DNA from: Mesoflavibacter zeaxanthinifaciens DSM 18436
Lineage (GTDB): Bacteria; Bacteroidota; Bacteroidia; Flavobacteriales; Flavobacteriaceae
Length of the DNA: 64,000 nt
Direction of reading: 5' to 3'
Assembly: GCF_000422365.1 (NCBI RefSeq)
Contig: NZ_AULQ01000007.1
Span: forward strand, 160,503-224,502
A program made the translations under genes and the position numbers. Positions 42,317 through 52,800 of the stretch are shown here, piece by piece. Each line of letters starts with the position of its first letter. Position 1 is the first letter of the stretch. The notes beneath the pieces were generated by a model. The model made no database searches. It was not told where the DNA came from and saw only the letters and a program-made list of their open reading frames with translations.

Positions 42317-43291
42317 ATGAAATACGCACTATTAAAATATAGAGATCAAGAAACAAACATTGGCGATTACATACAAAGTCTAGCTGCAAAGCGTTTTTTA
42401 CCACAAGTAGATGCGTTGATTAGTCGTGAAGCATTGGATGAAACCACTGAAAATGCTAAAATCATTTTAAATGGTTGGTTTATGCATCACCCAGAACATT
42501 GGCCACCAAGCGAGACTTTACTTCCTAAATTTGTTTCGTTTCACATCAACGATTTTGCTAAAAAACCTTTAACAAGTCCAGAAGCTATAGCCTATTATAA
42601 GAAGCATCAACCAATTGGTTGTCGTGATAAATTTACACTTCAAAAATTAGAAGAAAATGGTGTAGAAGCTTACTTTTCTGGTTGTTTAACACTTACTTTA
42701 GAGAAAGAAAAATATCAAAATACAACAACACCAAATGCTATTGTTTTATGCGATATTTTATCACATAAAAACGACGTGTCCGATACTAACAAAAAAAGTC
42801 TTTGGAAAACCATTAGAAATCCACACAAGCCTATTATAAATGCTACTAAATCTTTTTTAAAAGAATACAAAGAAAAAAAAGAGGTTAAAAAAATTATAGA
42901 AAAATTAATTCCTAAATCAATATTAGAGCAAAGTATAACCGTTTCTAATCAAGATTTTAATGCAACAACGCATGAAGAAAAATTTAAAAAAGCAGAGCAG
43001 CTATTAAGTCTTTATGCATCAGCAAAACTTGTAGTTACTTCTAGAATTCATGTTGCATTACCATGTTTAGCTTTTGGTACTCCTGTAATTTTTGTAAGAC
43101 CAGATAGAGATACCAGTAGATTTGAAGGTATTACAGACTTTTTTAACACCTTTACAATAGACCAAATCTTAAATACCGAAAAAACAGAATTACAACAACA
43201 GTTTACAAATTCAAGTAAAATAGTAAGAACAGAACATTTAAAATACAGAGAACAACTTATAAAAGACGTTAGTCAATTTATTAATTCTTAA
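42317..43291 (+). CDS. Polysaccharide pyruvyl transferase family protein
   Basis: 324 residues starting MKYALLKYRDQETNIGDYIQSLAAKRFL, which matches the NIGDYIQ start of the family. PIGCRDKFTLQKLEENGVEAYFSGCLTLTL and the C-terminal VTSRIHVALPCLAFGTPVIFV are its core motifs. By family it transfers pyruvate from PEP to a sugar as a ketal, giving the glycan a negative charge. It is the last glycan gene of the region and lies one base upstream of tsaC, so glycan and tRNA genes may share a transcript. Confidence 0.87.
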   Translation: MKYALLKYRDQETNIGDYIQSLAAKRFLPQVDALISREALDETTENAKIILNGWFMHHPEHWPPSETLLPKFVSFHINDFAKKPLTSPEAIAYYKKHQPIGCRDKFTLQKLEENGVEAYFSGCLTLTLEKEKYQNTTTPNAIVLCDILSHKNDVSDTNKKSLWKTIRNPHKPIINATKSFLKEYKEKKEVKKIIEKLIPKSILEQSITVSNQDFNATTHEEKFKKAEQLLSLYASAKLVVTSRIHVALPCLAFGTPVIFVRPDRDTSRFEGITDFFNTFTIDQILNTEKTELQQQFTNSSKIVRTEHLKYREQLIKDVSQFINS

Positions 43292-43292
43292 A

Positions 43293-43853
43293 ATGGAGCA
43301 GCAAATAGCTACTACAATACAGCACCTTAAACAAGGTAATACCATACTTTACCCAACAGATACGGTTTGGGGAATTGGTTGTGATGCCACAAATTTTGAA
43401 GCAGTAAAAAAAATCTATCAATTAAAACAGCGTGAAGCCTCTAAAGCATTAATTTGCTTGGTTAGTGATTTAAAAATGTTAGAAAAATATATTCAAGAGG
43501 TACCAGAAGTTGCTTACCAAATAATAGAGTTTAGTGACAAACCAACAACTATTATTTATGATAACCCAACTGGTTTAGCTACTAATCTAATTGCAGAAGA
43601 CAACACGTTAGCTATTAGAATTCCTAAAGACGAATTCTGTCAAAAACTAATCCAGCAATTTAGAAAACCAATTGTCTCTACCTCAGCAAATATAGCTGGA
43701 GAACCAACACCAAATTCCTTTAAAGAAATAAGCACGCCTATTTTAAAAGGTGTGGATTATGTTGTAAATTTGCAAAACGAAAAAAACAATACCAAACCAT
43801 CTACAATTATCAAGTTATCTAGTAATGGTGAAGTAAAGATTATTCGTGAGTAA
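43293..43853 (+). CDS. L-threonylcarbamoyladenylate synthase (TsaC/Sua5/YciO family)
   Basis: Makes threonylcarbamoyl-AMP for the t6A37 modification of ANN-decoding tRNAs. The 186 residues contain the YrdC fold: LKQGNTILYPTDTVWGIGCDA, IYQLKQREASKALICLV and PIVSTSANIAGEPTP. There is no C-terminal Sua5 domain, so it resembles the short TsaC/YciO form. It is one base after the pyruvyl transferase gene and 9 bases before cca, suggesting a small RNA-maturation group. Confidence 0.93.
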   Translation: MEQQIATTIQHLKQGNTILYPTDTVWGIGCDATNFEAVKKIYQLKQREASKALICLVSDLKMLEKYIQEVPEVAYQIIEFSDKPTTIIYDNPTGLATNLIAEDNTLAIRIPKDEFCQKLIQQFRKPIVSTSANIAGEPTPNSFKEISTPILKGVDYVVNLQNEKNNTKPSTIIKLSSNGEVKIIRE

Positions 43854-43862
43854 ATTTACCTG

Positions 43863-45278
43863 ATGAATTACAAACAAGCACTACAAAACCCAATATTTAA
43901 AATAATCTCTCAAGCCTCTAAAAACCTTAACTTAGATAGTTATGTAATAGGTGGTTTTGTAAGAGATTTTATTTTAAAACGTGGTAATGCAAAAGATATA
44001 GATGTGGTTGCAATTGGTAGTGGTATAGCACTTGCAAAAGAAGTGTCTAAATTATTACCAAACAAACCAAAAGTTCAAGTATTTAAAACCTACGGAACAG
44101 CAATGCTACGGTATGAAGATATCGAAATAGAATTTGTTGGTGCACGTAAAGAATCCTACAACGAAGATAGTCGTAATCCTGTTGTAGAAAATGGTACGTT
44201 AGAAGACGATCAAAACCGTCGTGATTTTACTATAAACGCATTAGCTTTAAATCTTTCTGAAGCTAATTTTGGAGACCTATTAGATCCATTTAACGGTATT
44301 GAAGATTTAGAACAAAAAATAATACGTACGCCATTAGATCCAGACATCACGTATAGTGACGATCCATTGCGCATGATGCGCGCAATACGATTTGCTACAC
44401 AATTAGATTTTAAAATCGAAAATCAATCGTTAAGAGCCATTTCTAAAAATAGTGAACGCATTAAAATTATCACTAAAGAGCGTATTGTAGTAGAACTAAA
44501 TAAAATTTTAGAAAGTCCAACACCTTCAATAGGGTTTTTACTTCTTGAAAAAACTGGACTTTTACAAATAATTTTACCAGAGTTAACCGCTTTAAAAGGT
44601 ATTGACGAAAAAGAAGGACAACGTCACAAAGATAATTTTTATCACACTTTAGAAGTTGTTGATAATATCGCAAAACATACCGAAAATGTTTGGTTGCGTT
44701 GGGCTGCATTATTGCACGATATTGGTAAAGCACCAACAAAAAAGTTTAACAAAAAAGTAGGTTGGACGTTTCATGGTCATGAATTTGAAGGTTCTAAAAT
44801 GGTATATCACTTATTTAAACGCTTAAAAATGCCTTTAAATGATAAGATGAAATACGTCCAAAAACTAGTCTTTATGAGCTCTAGACCAATTGTTTTAGCT
44901 CAGGACATCGTAACAGATTCGGCTGTTAGACGTTTATTATTTGATGCTGGAGATTATGTGGATGATTTAATGACGCTTTGTGAAGCAGACATCACGACAA
45001 AAAATCCTAAAAAATTTAAAAAATATCATAACAACTTTAAAATTGTAAGAGAAAAATTAGTTGAAGTTGAAGAAAAAGACTCTGTAAGAAACTTTCAGCC
45101 ACCAGTTTCTGGAGAAGAAATCATGGAGACTTTCAACTTAAAACCTTCAAGAGAAGTTGGATTAATAAAAGAAGCTATAAAAGAAGCAATTTTAGAAGGC
45201 GACATTCCTAATGAACATCAAGCTGCTTTTAATTTAATGCTTGAAAAAGGTAAAGCTTTAGGTTTAAAAACTGAATAG
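43863..45278 (+). CDS. cca: CCA tRNA nucleotidyltransferase with HD domain
   Basis: 471 residues. The N-terminal nucleotidyltransferase domain shows [23 protein letters not shown] with the catalytic DxD, then [11 protein letters not shown] and [17 protein letters not shown]-terminal HD domain has [16 protein letters not shown] and [10 protein letters not shown], as in the Bacteroidota CCA-adding enzymes. It adds or repairs the CCA terminus of tRNAs. Downstream, ctaA begins 2 bases after its stop. The HD domain may hydrolyse phosphoesters such as 2',3'-cyclic ends (family knowledge). Confidence 0.95.
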   Translation: MNYKQALQNPIFKIISQASKNLNLDSYVIGGFVRDFILKRGNAKDIDVVAIGSGIALAKEVSKLLPNKPKVQVFKTYGTAMLRYEDIEIEFVGARKESYNEDSRNPVVENGTLEDDQNRRDFTINALALNLSEANFGDLLDPFNGIEDLEQKIIRTPLDPDITYSDDPLRMMRAIRFATQLDFKIENQSLRAISKNSERIKIITKERIVVELNKILESPTPSIGFLLLEKTGLLQIILPELTALKGIDEKEGQRHKDNFYHTLEVVDNIAKHTENVWLRWAALLHDIGKAPTKKFNKKVGWTFHGHEFEGSKMVYHLFKRLKMPLNDKMKYVQKLVFMSSRPIVLAQDIVTDSAVRRLLFDAGDYVDDLMTLCEADITTKNPKKFKKYHNNFKIVREKLVEVEEKDSVRNFQPPVSGEEIMETFNLKPSREVGLIKEAIKEAILEGDIPNEHQAAFNLMLEKGKALGLKTE

Positions 45279-45280
45279 TT

Positions 45281-46300
45281 ATGAAAAAGAAAGACAACAA
45301 AAAAGTAATTTATTGGCTACTAACAGGCTGTTTATTAATTTTTATAATGGTTATTGTTGGAGGCATCACACGTTTGACACATTCTGGTTTATCAATTTCT
45401 AATTACAAATTAATTTCTGGTACAATTCCTCCAATGAATGACGCCGAATGGAATGCTGCTTTTGACCTTTACAAGCAATATCCAGAATATCAAAAACTTA
45501 ATAACCATTTCACTTTAGAAGATTTTAAAGACATCTACTTTTGGGAATGGATTCATCGTGTTATTGGTCGTGTTATTGGATTAGTATTTTTCTTTCCTTT
45601 TGTATACTTTTTAATTACAAAACAACTCACCAAACAAACTATAAAAAAAGCAATAGGCTTGATGTGTCTTGGTGCTTTTCAAGGATTTTTGGGTTGGTAC
45701 ATGGTAAAAAGCGGTTTGGTAGATCGACCAGATGTTAGTCATTTTAGATTGGCTGCGCATTTAACCACTGCATTTATCACTTTTGCTTTAACCTTTTGGG
45801 TTGCATTAGATTTAATATTTCCTTTTAACAAGGTTACAGATTCTGCTTTTAAAAACTTTTTACGAGTAACTACATTTGTGCTATTAGTACAGATAATTTA
45901 TGGTGCTTTTGTTGCTGGTTTAGATGCAGGTTGGATACATAACCATTGGCCAATGATGAGTGAAGGTAAATTTATTCATGAAACTGTGTATACCGAACAA
46001 AATTCGCTTTTATTAAACCTAACCGAAGGTAAAAGTGGTGTACAGTTTGTACATCGTACACTTGCTTATTTTGTAGTTGCATTAATACTAATAGTATTTT
46101 TTAAAGGACAAAAATTTGTAGAAACCAAATACCAAAAACTAGCTTTAAATAGTCTTGTAGGCTTAGTATTTTTACAATTTGTTTTAGGTGTATTGACCCT
46201 ATTATTACAAGTTCCGGTTTGGTTAGGTGTTGCACATCAAGTTGGTGCATTTTTCTTATTAACAGCAATGACATTTACTTTACATAGATTTAGCAAATAA
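45281..46300 (+). CDS. ctaA: Heme A synthase (COX15/CtaA)
   Basis: A 339-residue inner-membrane protein with about 8 membrane segments. It converts heme O to heme A for aa3-type cytochrome oxidase, implying an aerobic respiratory chain. COX15 motifs are GGITRLTHSGLSISNYKLISG, EWIHRVIGRVIG, HFRLAAHLTTAF, FVHRTLAYF and LGVAHQVGAF, with the heme-ligand histidines in the EWIHR, HFRLAAH, FVHR and AHQ contexts. It is coupled to cca by 2-base spacing, although the functions are unrelated. Confidence 0.95.
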   Translation: MKKKDNKKVIYWLLTGCLLIFIMVIVGGITRLTHSGLSISNYKLISGTIPPMNDAEWNAAFDLYKQYPEYQKLNNHFTLEDFKDIYFWEWIHRVIGRVIGLVFFFPFVYFLITKQLTKQTIKKAIGLMCLGAFQGFLGWYMVKSGLVDRPDVSHFRLAAHLTTAFITFALTFWVALDLIFPFNKVTDSAFKNFLRVTTFVLLVQIIYGAFVAGLDAGWIHNHWPMMSEGKFIHETVYTEQNSLLLNLTEGKSGVQFVHRTLAYFVVALILIVFFKGQKFVETKYQKLALNSLVGLVFLQFVLGVLTLLLQVPVWLGVAHQVGAFFLLTAMTFTLHRFSK

Positions 46301-46312
46301 GGATTAAAACCT

Positions 46313-46320
46313 TATCTTTG
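46313..46320 (+). promoter_or_regulatory. Promoter -7 box (TATCTTTG)
   Basis: Exact TAnnTTTG match, 19 bases before the ATG of the pRiA4b ORF-3-like gene at 46340. Confidence 0.5.
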
Positions 46321-46339
46321 TAAACTTATTTTTTTAATT

Positions 46340-46855
46340 ATGATTTACCGTTTTAGAGCTATTTTAGACAACGATACAGAAGAAGATATCTTTAGAGATT
46401 TTGAAATTCGTGAAAACGATACTATGGAAGATCTACACAACGTTATCACTCAATCTTTTGGGTTTGATGGTACAGAAATGGCGTCTTTTTATATTAGTGA
46501 TGACGAATGGAATCAAGGTGAAGAGATTAGCCTTTTTGACATGAGCGATGGTTTTAATCAAGTTAAATTAATGAATGAAACGACCATTGCAGACATCGTA
46601 CACGAAGCACAAACTAAACTTATCTATGTTTACGACTTTTTAAGTATGTGGACATTTTTTGTTGAATTAGCTGAAATTGTTGAAGAAGCGCAAGGCACAG
46701 ATTATCCTAACCTAATGTATGTGCAAGGTCAAGTTCCTACTGAAGCTCCAGAAAAAGTTTTTGAAGCCGATAGTGACGACGACTTTAATGAATTTGACGA
46801 CGACTACGATATTGATGATTATGAAAGTTTAGATTTTGATGAAAACTGGAATTAA
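46340..46855 (+). CDS. Plasmid pRiA4b ORF-3-like family protein
   Basis: 171 residues starting MIYRFRAILDNDTEEDIFRDFEI, which matches the pRiA4b ORF-3 beta/alpha fold. IREndTMEDLHNVI and SFYISDDEWNQGEEISLFDM follow. The C-terminal third is highly acidic (DSDDDFNEFDDDYDIDDYESLDFDE), probably disordered and perhaps cation- or protein-binding. Despite the family name nothing plasmid- or transposon-like flanks it. It shares a TTAA stop palindrome with the convergent hypothetical gene. The function is unknown. Confidence 0.82.
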   Translation: MIYRFRAILDNDTEEDIFRDFEIRENDTMEDLHNVITQSFGFDGTEMASFYISDDEWNQGEEISLFDMSDGFNQVKLMNETTIADIVHEAQTKLIYVYDFLSMWTFFVELAEIVEEAQGTDYPNLMYVQGQVPTEAPEKVFEADSDDDFNEFDDDYDIDDYESLDFDENWN

Positions 46856-47910
46856 TACCCTTTGGTATTAACATCTTGATAGTTTCGTTTTACAAAATCT
46901 AAAGCATTTTTTAAGATTTCGCCCATATTTTTGCTGCGCTTAAACTCTAAATCCATAGTATATTCATAGATTTTAGATTTAAGCAATTCGATATGTTTTT
47001 CAATAGAAATAGTATCGTTAGTCATACAATCTAACAACTCTCCTATTCTATCTTGATAACTAATCATACGTTTTGCTATGGTAGACCGTTCTTCTATTTT
47101 ATATTGATCAATAGAGTCTTTAGTAAGTTTTTCTGCAACTAATGCTACCATTTTATTATTCTCTTTAAAAAATTGCGGTCGGTAAACATTAAACTTACCT
47201 TCATAACATTGCTGATCAAAATCTATAGCTCTAATTTTAAACACCACGTGATCAAAATCGTGCGTTGGTACAATTACATAATTGTATGCGCGCATATCAC
47301 CAAGTAATCTAATCATGCAACGCTCGTTAAACTTTACAAACTCTTTTGCAATTTGAGATTTTTCTGAAGGTAAACACTCTGATAATTTATTTTGAATAAA
47401 CTCATCGCCTGGTATACCTGCAATATGCTCTTCTATTAAGGTATTTTTATAGACTAAAAAATTTAAATTGTATGGCGAAAGCATATGTTCTAATTCTAAT
47501 CCATAGATTCTAGAAGCATCTGCTTTTTTTACATAAAAATAAGTGTAATTATCATTTAAAATATTTCTAACTTTTACTCTAAACGGTTTACTATTACCAA
47601 AGGTGCAATAATCTACAGCATCTACATTTAAAAACGGAATGGTTTTTTCGTTTCCGTCAGAGTGTAATTGTGTGTAGACTTTTTTTAGGTTAAGATCAAT
47701 TTCTGCACGATCAAATTCGTTATAATACACGCGTATCCAAAGCGTATCATTATCGTCTTTATCATAAACTGTCACAGAACCTTGAAAACGCAACAAATCT
47801 TCATATAAAATCGAAATTTTTAAATTTCTATTATATTCATTTAAATACTTGTGTAATTTTTCATTTACAGGATATGATGGTTTCTTTTTAGAAATTTTTA
47901 AATCTTGCAT
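46852..47910 (-). CDS. Conserved hypothetical protein, basic N-terminus
   Basis: 352 residues from the ATG at 47910 (MQDLKISKKKPSYPVNEKL). A 10-residue longer start at 47940 would overlap the promoter box, so I do not use it. It has an N-terminal beta-rich region of about 130 residues (FQGSVTVYDKDDNDTLWIRVYYNEF...) and then a long mixed region with the charged segment AYNYVIVPTHDFDHVVFKIRAIDFDQQCYEGKF. A helical C-terminus (about 275-350) ends it. It has no signal peptide, membrane segment or catalytic motif that I recognise. I think of it as a Flavobacteria-restricted family, unverified. Confidence 0.7.
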   Translation of the reverse strand: MQDLKISKKKPSYPVNEKLHKYLNEYNRNLKISILYEDLLRFQGSVTVYDKDDNDTLWIRVYYNEFDRAEIDLNLKKVYTQLHSDGNEKTIPFLNVDAVDYCTFGNSKPFRVKVRNILNDNYTYFYVKKADASRIYGLELEHMLSPYNLNFLVYKNTLIEEHIAGIPGDEFIQNKLSECLPSEKSQIAKEFVKFNERCMIRLLGDMRAYNYVIVPTHDFDHVVFKIRAIDFDQQCYEGKFNVYRPQFFKENNKMVALVAEKLTKDSIDQYKIEERSTIAKRMISYQDRIGELLDCMTNDTISIEKHIELLKSKIYEYTMDLEFKRSKNMGEILKNALDFVKRNYQDVNTKGY

Positions 47911-47925
47911 AGACCCTAATTTACT

Positions 47926-47933
47926 CAAATTTA
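47926..47933 (-). promoter_or_regulatory. Promoter -7 box (TAAATTTG) for the conserved hypothetical gene
   Basis: Exact TAnnTTTG match on the minus strand, 15 bases before the ATG at 47910, implying that translation starts there and not at 47940. Confidence 0.55.
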
Positions 47934-48008
47934 GTAACAAATTTTATAAATTGTAACAAAACCAGGCAACAATCGTCTTACTTATATCAATCAAAAACCA
48001 AAAATATT

Positions 48009-48908
48009 TTGAGCACAATTTTAACCATCTCAAACCTTACAAAAAAGTACGGATATTTAACCGCAGTTAACAATCTATCTTTCACTATTGAAAAAGGAAA
48101 TGTTTACGGAATTTTAGGACCTAACGGAAGTGGTAAATCTACTACTTTAGGCATTACACTTAATGTTGTAAATAAAACTTCAGGAAATTTTCAATGGTTT
48201 AACGGAGATTTATCTACACACGAAGCATTAAAAAAAGTTGGAGCTATTATAGAGCGACCAAATTTTTATCCCTATATGTCTGCTTACAAAAACCTTAAAC
48301 TAGTTTGTAAAATTAAAGACATTGCTGAAGAAAAAATAGACGAAAAATTAGAACTTGTTGGTCTTATTGAAAGAAAACATAGTAAGTTTAAAACATTTTC
48401 TTTAGGGATGAAACAACGTCTTGCTATAGCTAGTGCGCTGCTTAATGATCCTGAAATTTTAATTTTAGACGAGCCTACAAATGGTTTAGATCCACAAGGA
48501 ATACATCAAATTAGATCATTAATAAAAGAGATTGCAAATAAAGGTACAACTATACTTTTAGCATCTCATTTATTAGACGAAGTTGAAAAAGTTTGTACTC
48601 ATGTTGTCGTTTTAAGAAAAGGCGAAAAACTATATGAAGGTCCTGTAGACCAAATGATTACTAGTAATGGTTTTTTTGAATTAAAAGCTGAAAACACAGA
48701 TGCATTAATTAACTTTTTAAATACTAATCCTAACATTAAGGATGTAAAAGTTAATGGAGATCTAATAACTGCGTTTTTAGATCAACCTATGTTATCTAGT
48801 ACTTTAAACAAACTGTGTTTTGATAATGGCATCAACCTATCTCATTTAGTTTTACGTAAAGAAAGTTTAGAAGAGCAATTTTTACAACTTACAGACCAAT
48901 TATCTTAA
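48009..48908 (+). CDS. ABC transporter ATP-binding protein
   Basis: 299 residues from TTG at 48009. Walker A GPNGSGKST has Lys43. The signature motif TFSLGMKQRLAIA and Walker B ILILDEPTNGLD follow, then the H-loop LLASHLL. The C-terminal ~80 residues have the beta-rich extension common in export-type ABC-2 ATPases. It pairs with the permease 27 bases downstream, so together they form an ABC-2 exporter. The substrate is not inferable; drug or peptide export is possible. Confidence 0.92.
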   Translation: MSTILTISNLTKKYGYLTAVNNLSFTIEKGNVYGILGPNGSGKSTTLGITLNVVNKTSGNFQWFNGDLSTHEALKKVGAIIERPNFYPYMSAYKNLKLVCKIKDIAEEKIDEKLELVGLIERKHSKFKTFSLGMKQRLAIASALLNDPEILILDEPTNGLDPQGIHQIRSLIKEIANKGTTILLASHLLDEVEKVCTHVVVLRKGEKLYEGPVDQMITSNGFFELKAENTDALINFLNTNPNIKDVKVNGDLITAFLDQPMLSSTLNKLCFDNGINLSHLVLRKESLEEQFLQLTDQLS

Positions 48909-48935
48909 ACAAACCCAACCAAAAAACCGACAATA

Positions 48936-49772
48936 ATGTTACGACTTTTAAATATAGAATTAATCAAACTTTGGAATAACCGATCAAGTAAGGTGCTTAT
49001 TTTAGCATACTTTATATTATTAACATCAATAGCACTAATAGCTTCAATCAAATTTGATATTGGACCTGTTAAGTTTCATTTAGCAGAACAAGGAATTTTT
49101 GACTTTCCCTACATTTGGCATTTTAATACTTATGTTGCTGCCTCTTTAAAATTTTTCTTAGCAATTGTTATTGTGTCTATGATGGCTAACGAGTATAGTA
49201 ACAAGACCATTAAGCAAAACTTAATAGATGGTTTAAGTAAAAAAGAATTTATCGCCTCTAAGTTTGTAACCGTAAGTGTTTTTGCTTTAGTATCAACCGT
49301 TTTCGTATTTATAATTACACTAATATTAGGATTTGCTTTTTCTGATATTACAGAGCTTTACCACGTGTTTTCGGACACAGAATATCTTTTAGCATTCTTT
49401 GTTAAATTAGTAGGCTTCTTTTCTTTCTGCTTATTTTTAGGAATTTTAATAAAACGATCTGCATTTGCATTAGGCTTTTTATTTGTTTGGTTTATTATAG
49501 AAAAAATAGCATACGGATTATTACGTTGGGAAATAGAGTTAACCGAAAACTCTTGGAGAACAATTACACAGTTTTTTCCTTTAGAAAGCATGTCTAATTT
49601 AATAGTAGAACCAGGTTCAAGACTTGGCGCAGCTAAAGAACTTGCCAAACAAGTTGGCGAAGATTTTAATTTTGATTACTCTGTACATTGGTATCAAATT
49701 GTTATTGTTTTAGCATGGACAGCTTTATTTATTTACGGTTCATACAAGCTGCTACAAAAAAGAGATTTATAG
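48936..49772 (+). CDS. ABC-2 type transporter permease
   Basis: 278 residues with six hydrophobic segments. The N-terminal cytosolic coupling region is ELIKLWNNRSSKVL. The ABC-2 permease pattern SMMANEYSNKTIKQNLIDGLSKKEFIASK lies in the cytosolic loop after segment 2. It is 27 bases after the ATPase gene and forms the membrane half of the same exporter. No signal for transcription termination was seen downstream, so read-through into the secreted-protein cluster is possible. Confidence 0.88.
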   Translation: MLRLLNIELIKLWNNRSSKVLILAYFILLTSIALIASIKFDIGPVKFHLAEQGIFDFPYIWHFNTYVAASLKFFLAIVIVSMMANEYSNKTIKQNLIDGLSKKEFIASKFVTVSVFALVSTVFVFIITLILGFAFSDITELYHVFSDTEYLLAFFVKLVGFFSFCLFLGILIKRSAFALGFLFVWFIIEKIAYGLLRWEIELTENSWRTITQFFPLESMSNLIVEPGSRLGAAKELAKQVGEDFNFDYSVHWYQIVIVLAWTALFIYGSYKLLQKRDL

Positions 49773-49842
49773 GTATTTAACATTTTATATCTTTTCTTTT
49801 TTCATTTTTGTAATATCTTTACAAATCTGGCTATACTAGATT

Positions 49843-52800
49843 ATGAAAAAGATATTACTACTAACATTTTTGCTGTTAGTGTCATTTGTTCATTCTCAAA
49901 ATGAAGCTTCCAACTGGTACTTTGGTAACAATGCAGGAATAAATTTTGATCTTTCAACAAATACCGTAACAGCACTTACCAACGGTCAATTAGCAACAGA
50001 TGAAGGTTGTACAAGTATTTCTGATGGAAATGGTGATTTATTATTTTACACAGACGGAATAACTGTATACAATAAAAACCATCAGGTAATGGCTAATGGA
50101 AATGGTTTAAAAGGAAATCCTTCTAGTACACAATCTGCTATTATAATACCAAAACCTCAAGATTCTGATATCTATTATATTTTTACTGTAGATACAGAGT
50201 TTCAAGGAAATCCTGACGAAGGTTTTCATTATTCCGAAGTAGACATGACAGCTAATGGTGGATTAGGCACTGTTACTGCAAATAAAAACATTAATCTTTT
50301 AAACAATACTTCAGAAAAACTAAGCGCTGTCTTAAAAGACTGTCAAACAGAAAATATTTGGGTAATAACATTTGCAGATATTAATGGTGACGAATTAAAC
50401 AACTCTATATTTGCTTACGAAGTAACTGCTACAGGAGTAAATACTACACCTGTAATTTCAGACCTAAATATACTTGTTCCAGAAAGAAGAGGCTATCTTA
50501 AAATTTCACCTGACGGAACAAAAATAGCATGTGCTAATATTGCTTCCGGCTTATATCTTTTTGATTTTGACACCAATAGTGGTCAAGCTACTAATGCTCA
50601 ACAAATAAATATTAATTTAAATCCATCTGGAAAAACTCAAAGACCTTACGGTGTAGAATTTTCTCCAAATAGTCAAATCTTATATGTTTCAACCTATTTT
50701 GAAACTCCTCAAGATGACTTTAATAATGCTAATGCACAATATGGAGCCTTGCTTCAATATGACTTAAACGCCAACAACATTAGTGCTTCTGAAGAAATAT
50801 TGGATCAAAGAATTATGTATAGAAGTGCTTTGCAACTTGGACCTGATGGTAAAATTTATAGATCATTAAGTGCTACTTATAATCAAGGTACGCCTTTTTT
50901 AAGTACAATAAATTCTCCTAACAGCTTAGGGCAAGCAGCAGATTATCAACACCAATCTGTAGATCTAAATGGATTAGTTTCTAGACAAGGCTTACCACCA
51001 TTTATCGCATCCTTTTTTGTTGAAAAAATTGATATTATCCCAACCGACAATACTAATACTGTAGATTTACCATTATGCACTGGAGACGACTACACACTTA
51101 TTGCAGAAGATATTCCTGGTGCAACATATACTTGGTCTCAAGATGGTAATGAGATAGCAACACCAGCAATTCCTAATGAATTATTAGTGACACAAAACGG
51201 AAATTACGAAGTTATAATAGACTTAAATAACGGTGATTGTGATACAAAAGAAGGACAAGCAATTGTAACCTATTATGATATTCCTACCGCTACAACACCA
51301 AATAACATTGTAATTTGTGATGATAATAATGATAATATATGGGACTTTAATCTGACTGATCTAAACACAGAAATATTAAACGGTCAAGATGCTGCAATTT
51401 ACGAAGTTAAATACTTTAAAAACCAAGCAGATGCAGATAGCAATCAAAACGAAATTACCGGTAATTACCAAAACACGTTACCACAAGAAACAATTATTGC
51501 TCGCGTAGAAAACATTAATAACCCTAACTGTTATGCGACAACTAGTTTTGATATTTCTGTTTTTCAAACACCGGTAATAGATAACTTAAATGACTTTGAA
51601 GTTTGTGATGATTTATCTGACGGAGACGATACAAACGGTCAAACAACTGTAGACTTATCAAGTTATAATAGTCAAGTTTACAACGGACAAAACACTACTT
51701 TATTCAATATTAGTTATCACGCTAATTTAAATGATGCAGAAAATAATTTAAGTCCATTAAACCTAAACTACTATAACAACACACCTTTTCAAGAAGAAGT
51801 ATATGTAAGACTAGAAAACAGTAATAACACAGACTGCTATGCAGTTAATAGCTTTAATTTAATTATCAATCCAGTACCAGCATCTTTTGACCATACGTTA
51901 TTACAATGTGACGAAGATGGTATACCTGATGGGTACACTATTTTTAATTTAGAAGAAGCTATAACTAATATAACTAACAACAATGCTAATCTAACTGTTG
52001 TTTTTTATGATACTTTAAACGATGCTAATAATGAAGTTACACCAATTACTAACCCAACATCTTATAACAACTTAAGTAACCCACAAATAGTTTATGCGGT
52101 TTCAAAAGACAGTAATACTGATTGTGTAAACATTACAGAACTAACACTAGAAGTTAGTACCACTCAAATTAATAATTATGAATTTGAAGTATGTGACGAG
52201 TTAGGCTCTGAAGATGGCATTAACACTTTCGATTTTAATGAAATAAGCACAAACATGACATCGTCATTACCAGGAAATATTTCAATTAATTTTTACGAAA
52301 ATTACAATGATGCGCTAACAGAAAGTAATGCCTTACCTACAACTTTTACTAACAGTTCTGCTTACTTTCAAACTATATACGCTCGTGCAGAAAATAATAA
52401 CAATTGTTATGGTATTAGCGAAGTCGATTTAATTATTAATGAAAGACCTGATTTGGATGAAGACGAAACAGTTTTTTACTGTCTTAATTTTTTCCCAGAA
52501 ACTATTACATTAAGTGCTACTTCACCTATTAATAATAACTATTATTTTAATTGGTCAACAGGACAAAACACAAATAGTATAGAAGTAAACCAACCAGGTA
52601 TTTATACCGTAACTGTTACATCGGTTGAAGGATGTGAAAAAGTAAAAACTTTTACTGTAGAAGCATCTAACATTGCTACAATTGAAAATATCGATATTTT
52701 AGACGGAAATACGACTAATAATCAAGTTAGTATTATAACCTCTGGAGAAGGTACTTATGAATACGAATTAATCAATAGTGAAGGAGAAAGTACAGGCTTC

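Noticed and set aside
46340..46855. pRiA4b ORF-3-like gene as a sign of a mobile element
   Set aside because: No transposase, terminal repeats or composition change flank it. The family name is historical and members are common on chromosomes.
49358..49648. 96-residue minus-strand ORF inside the ABC permease gene
   Set aside because: It is a shadow of the permease frame, which has clear membrane segments and a family motif.
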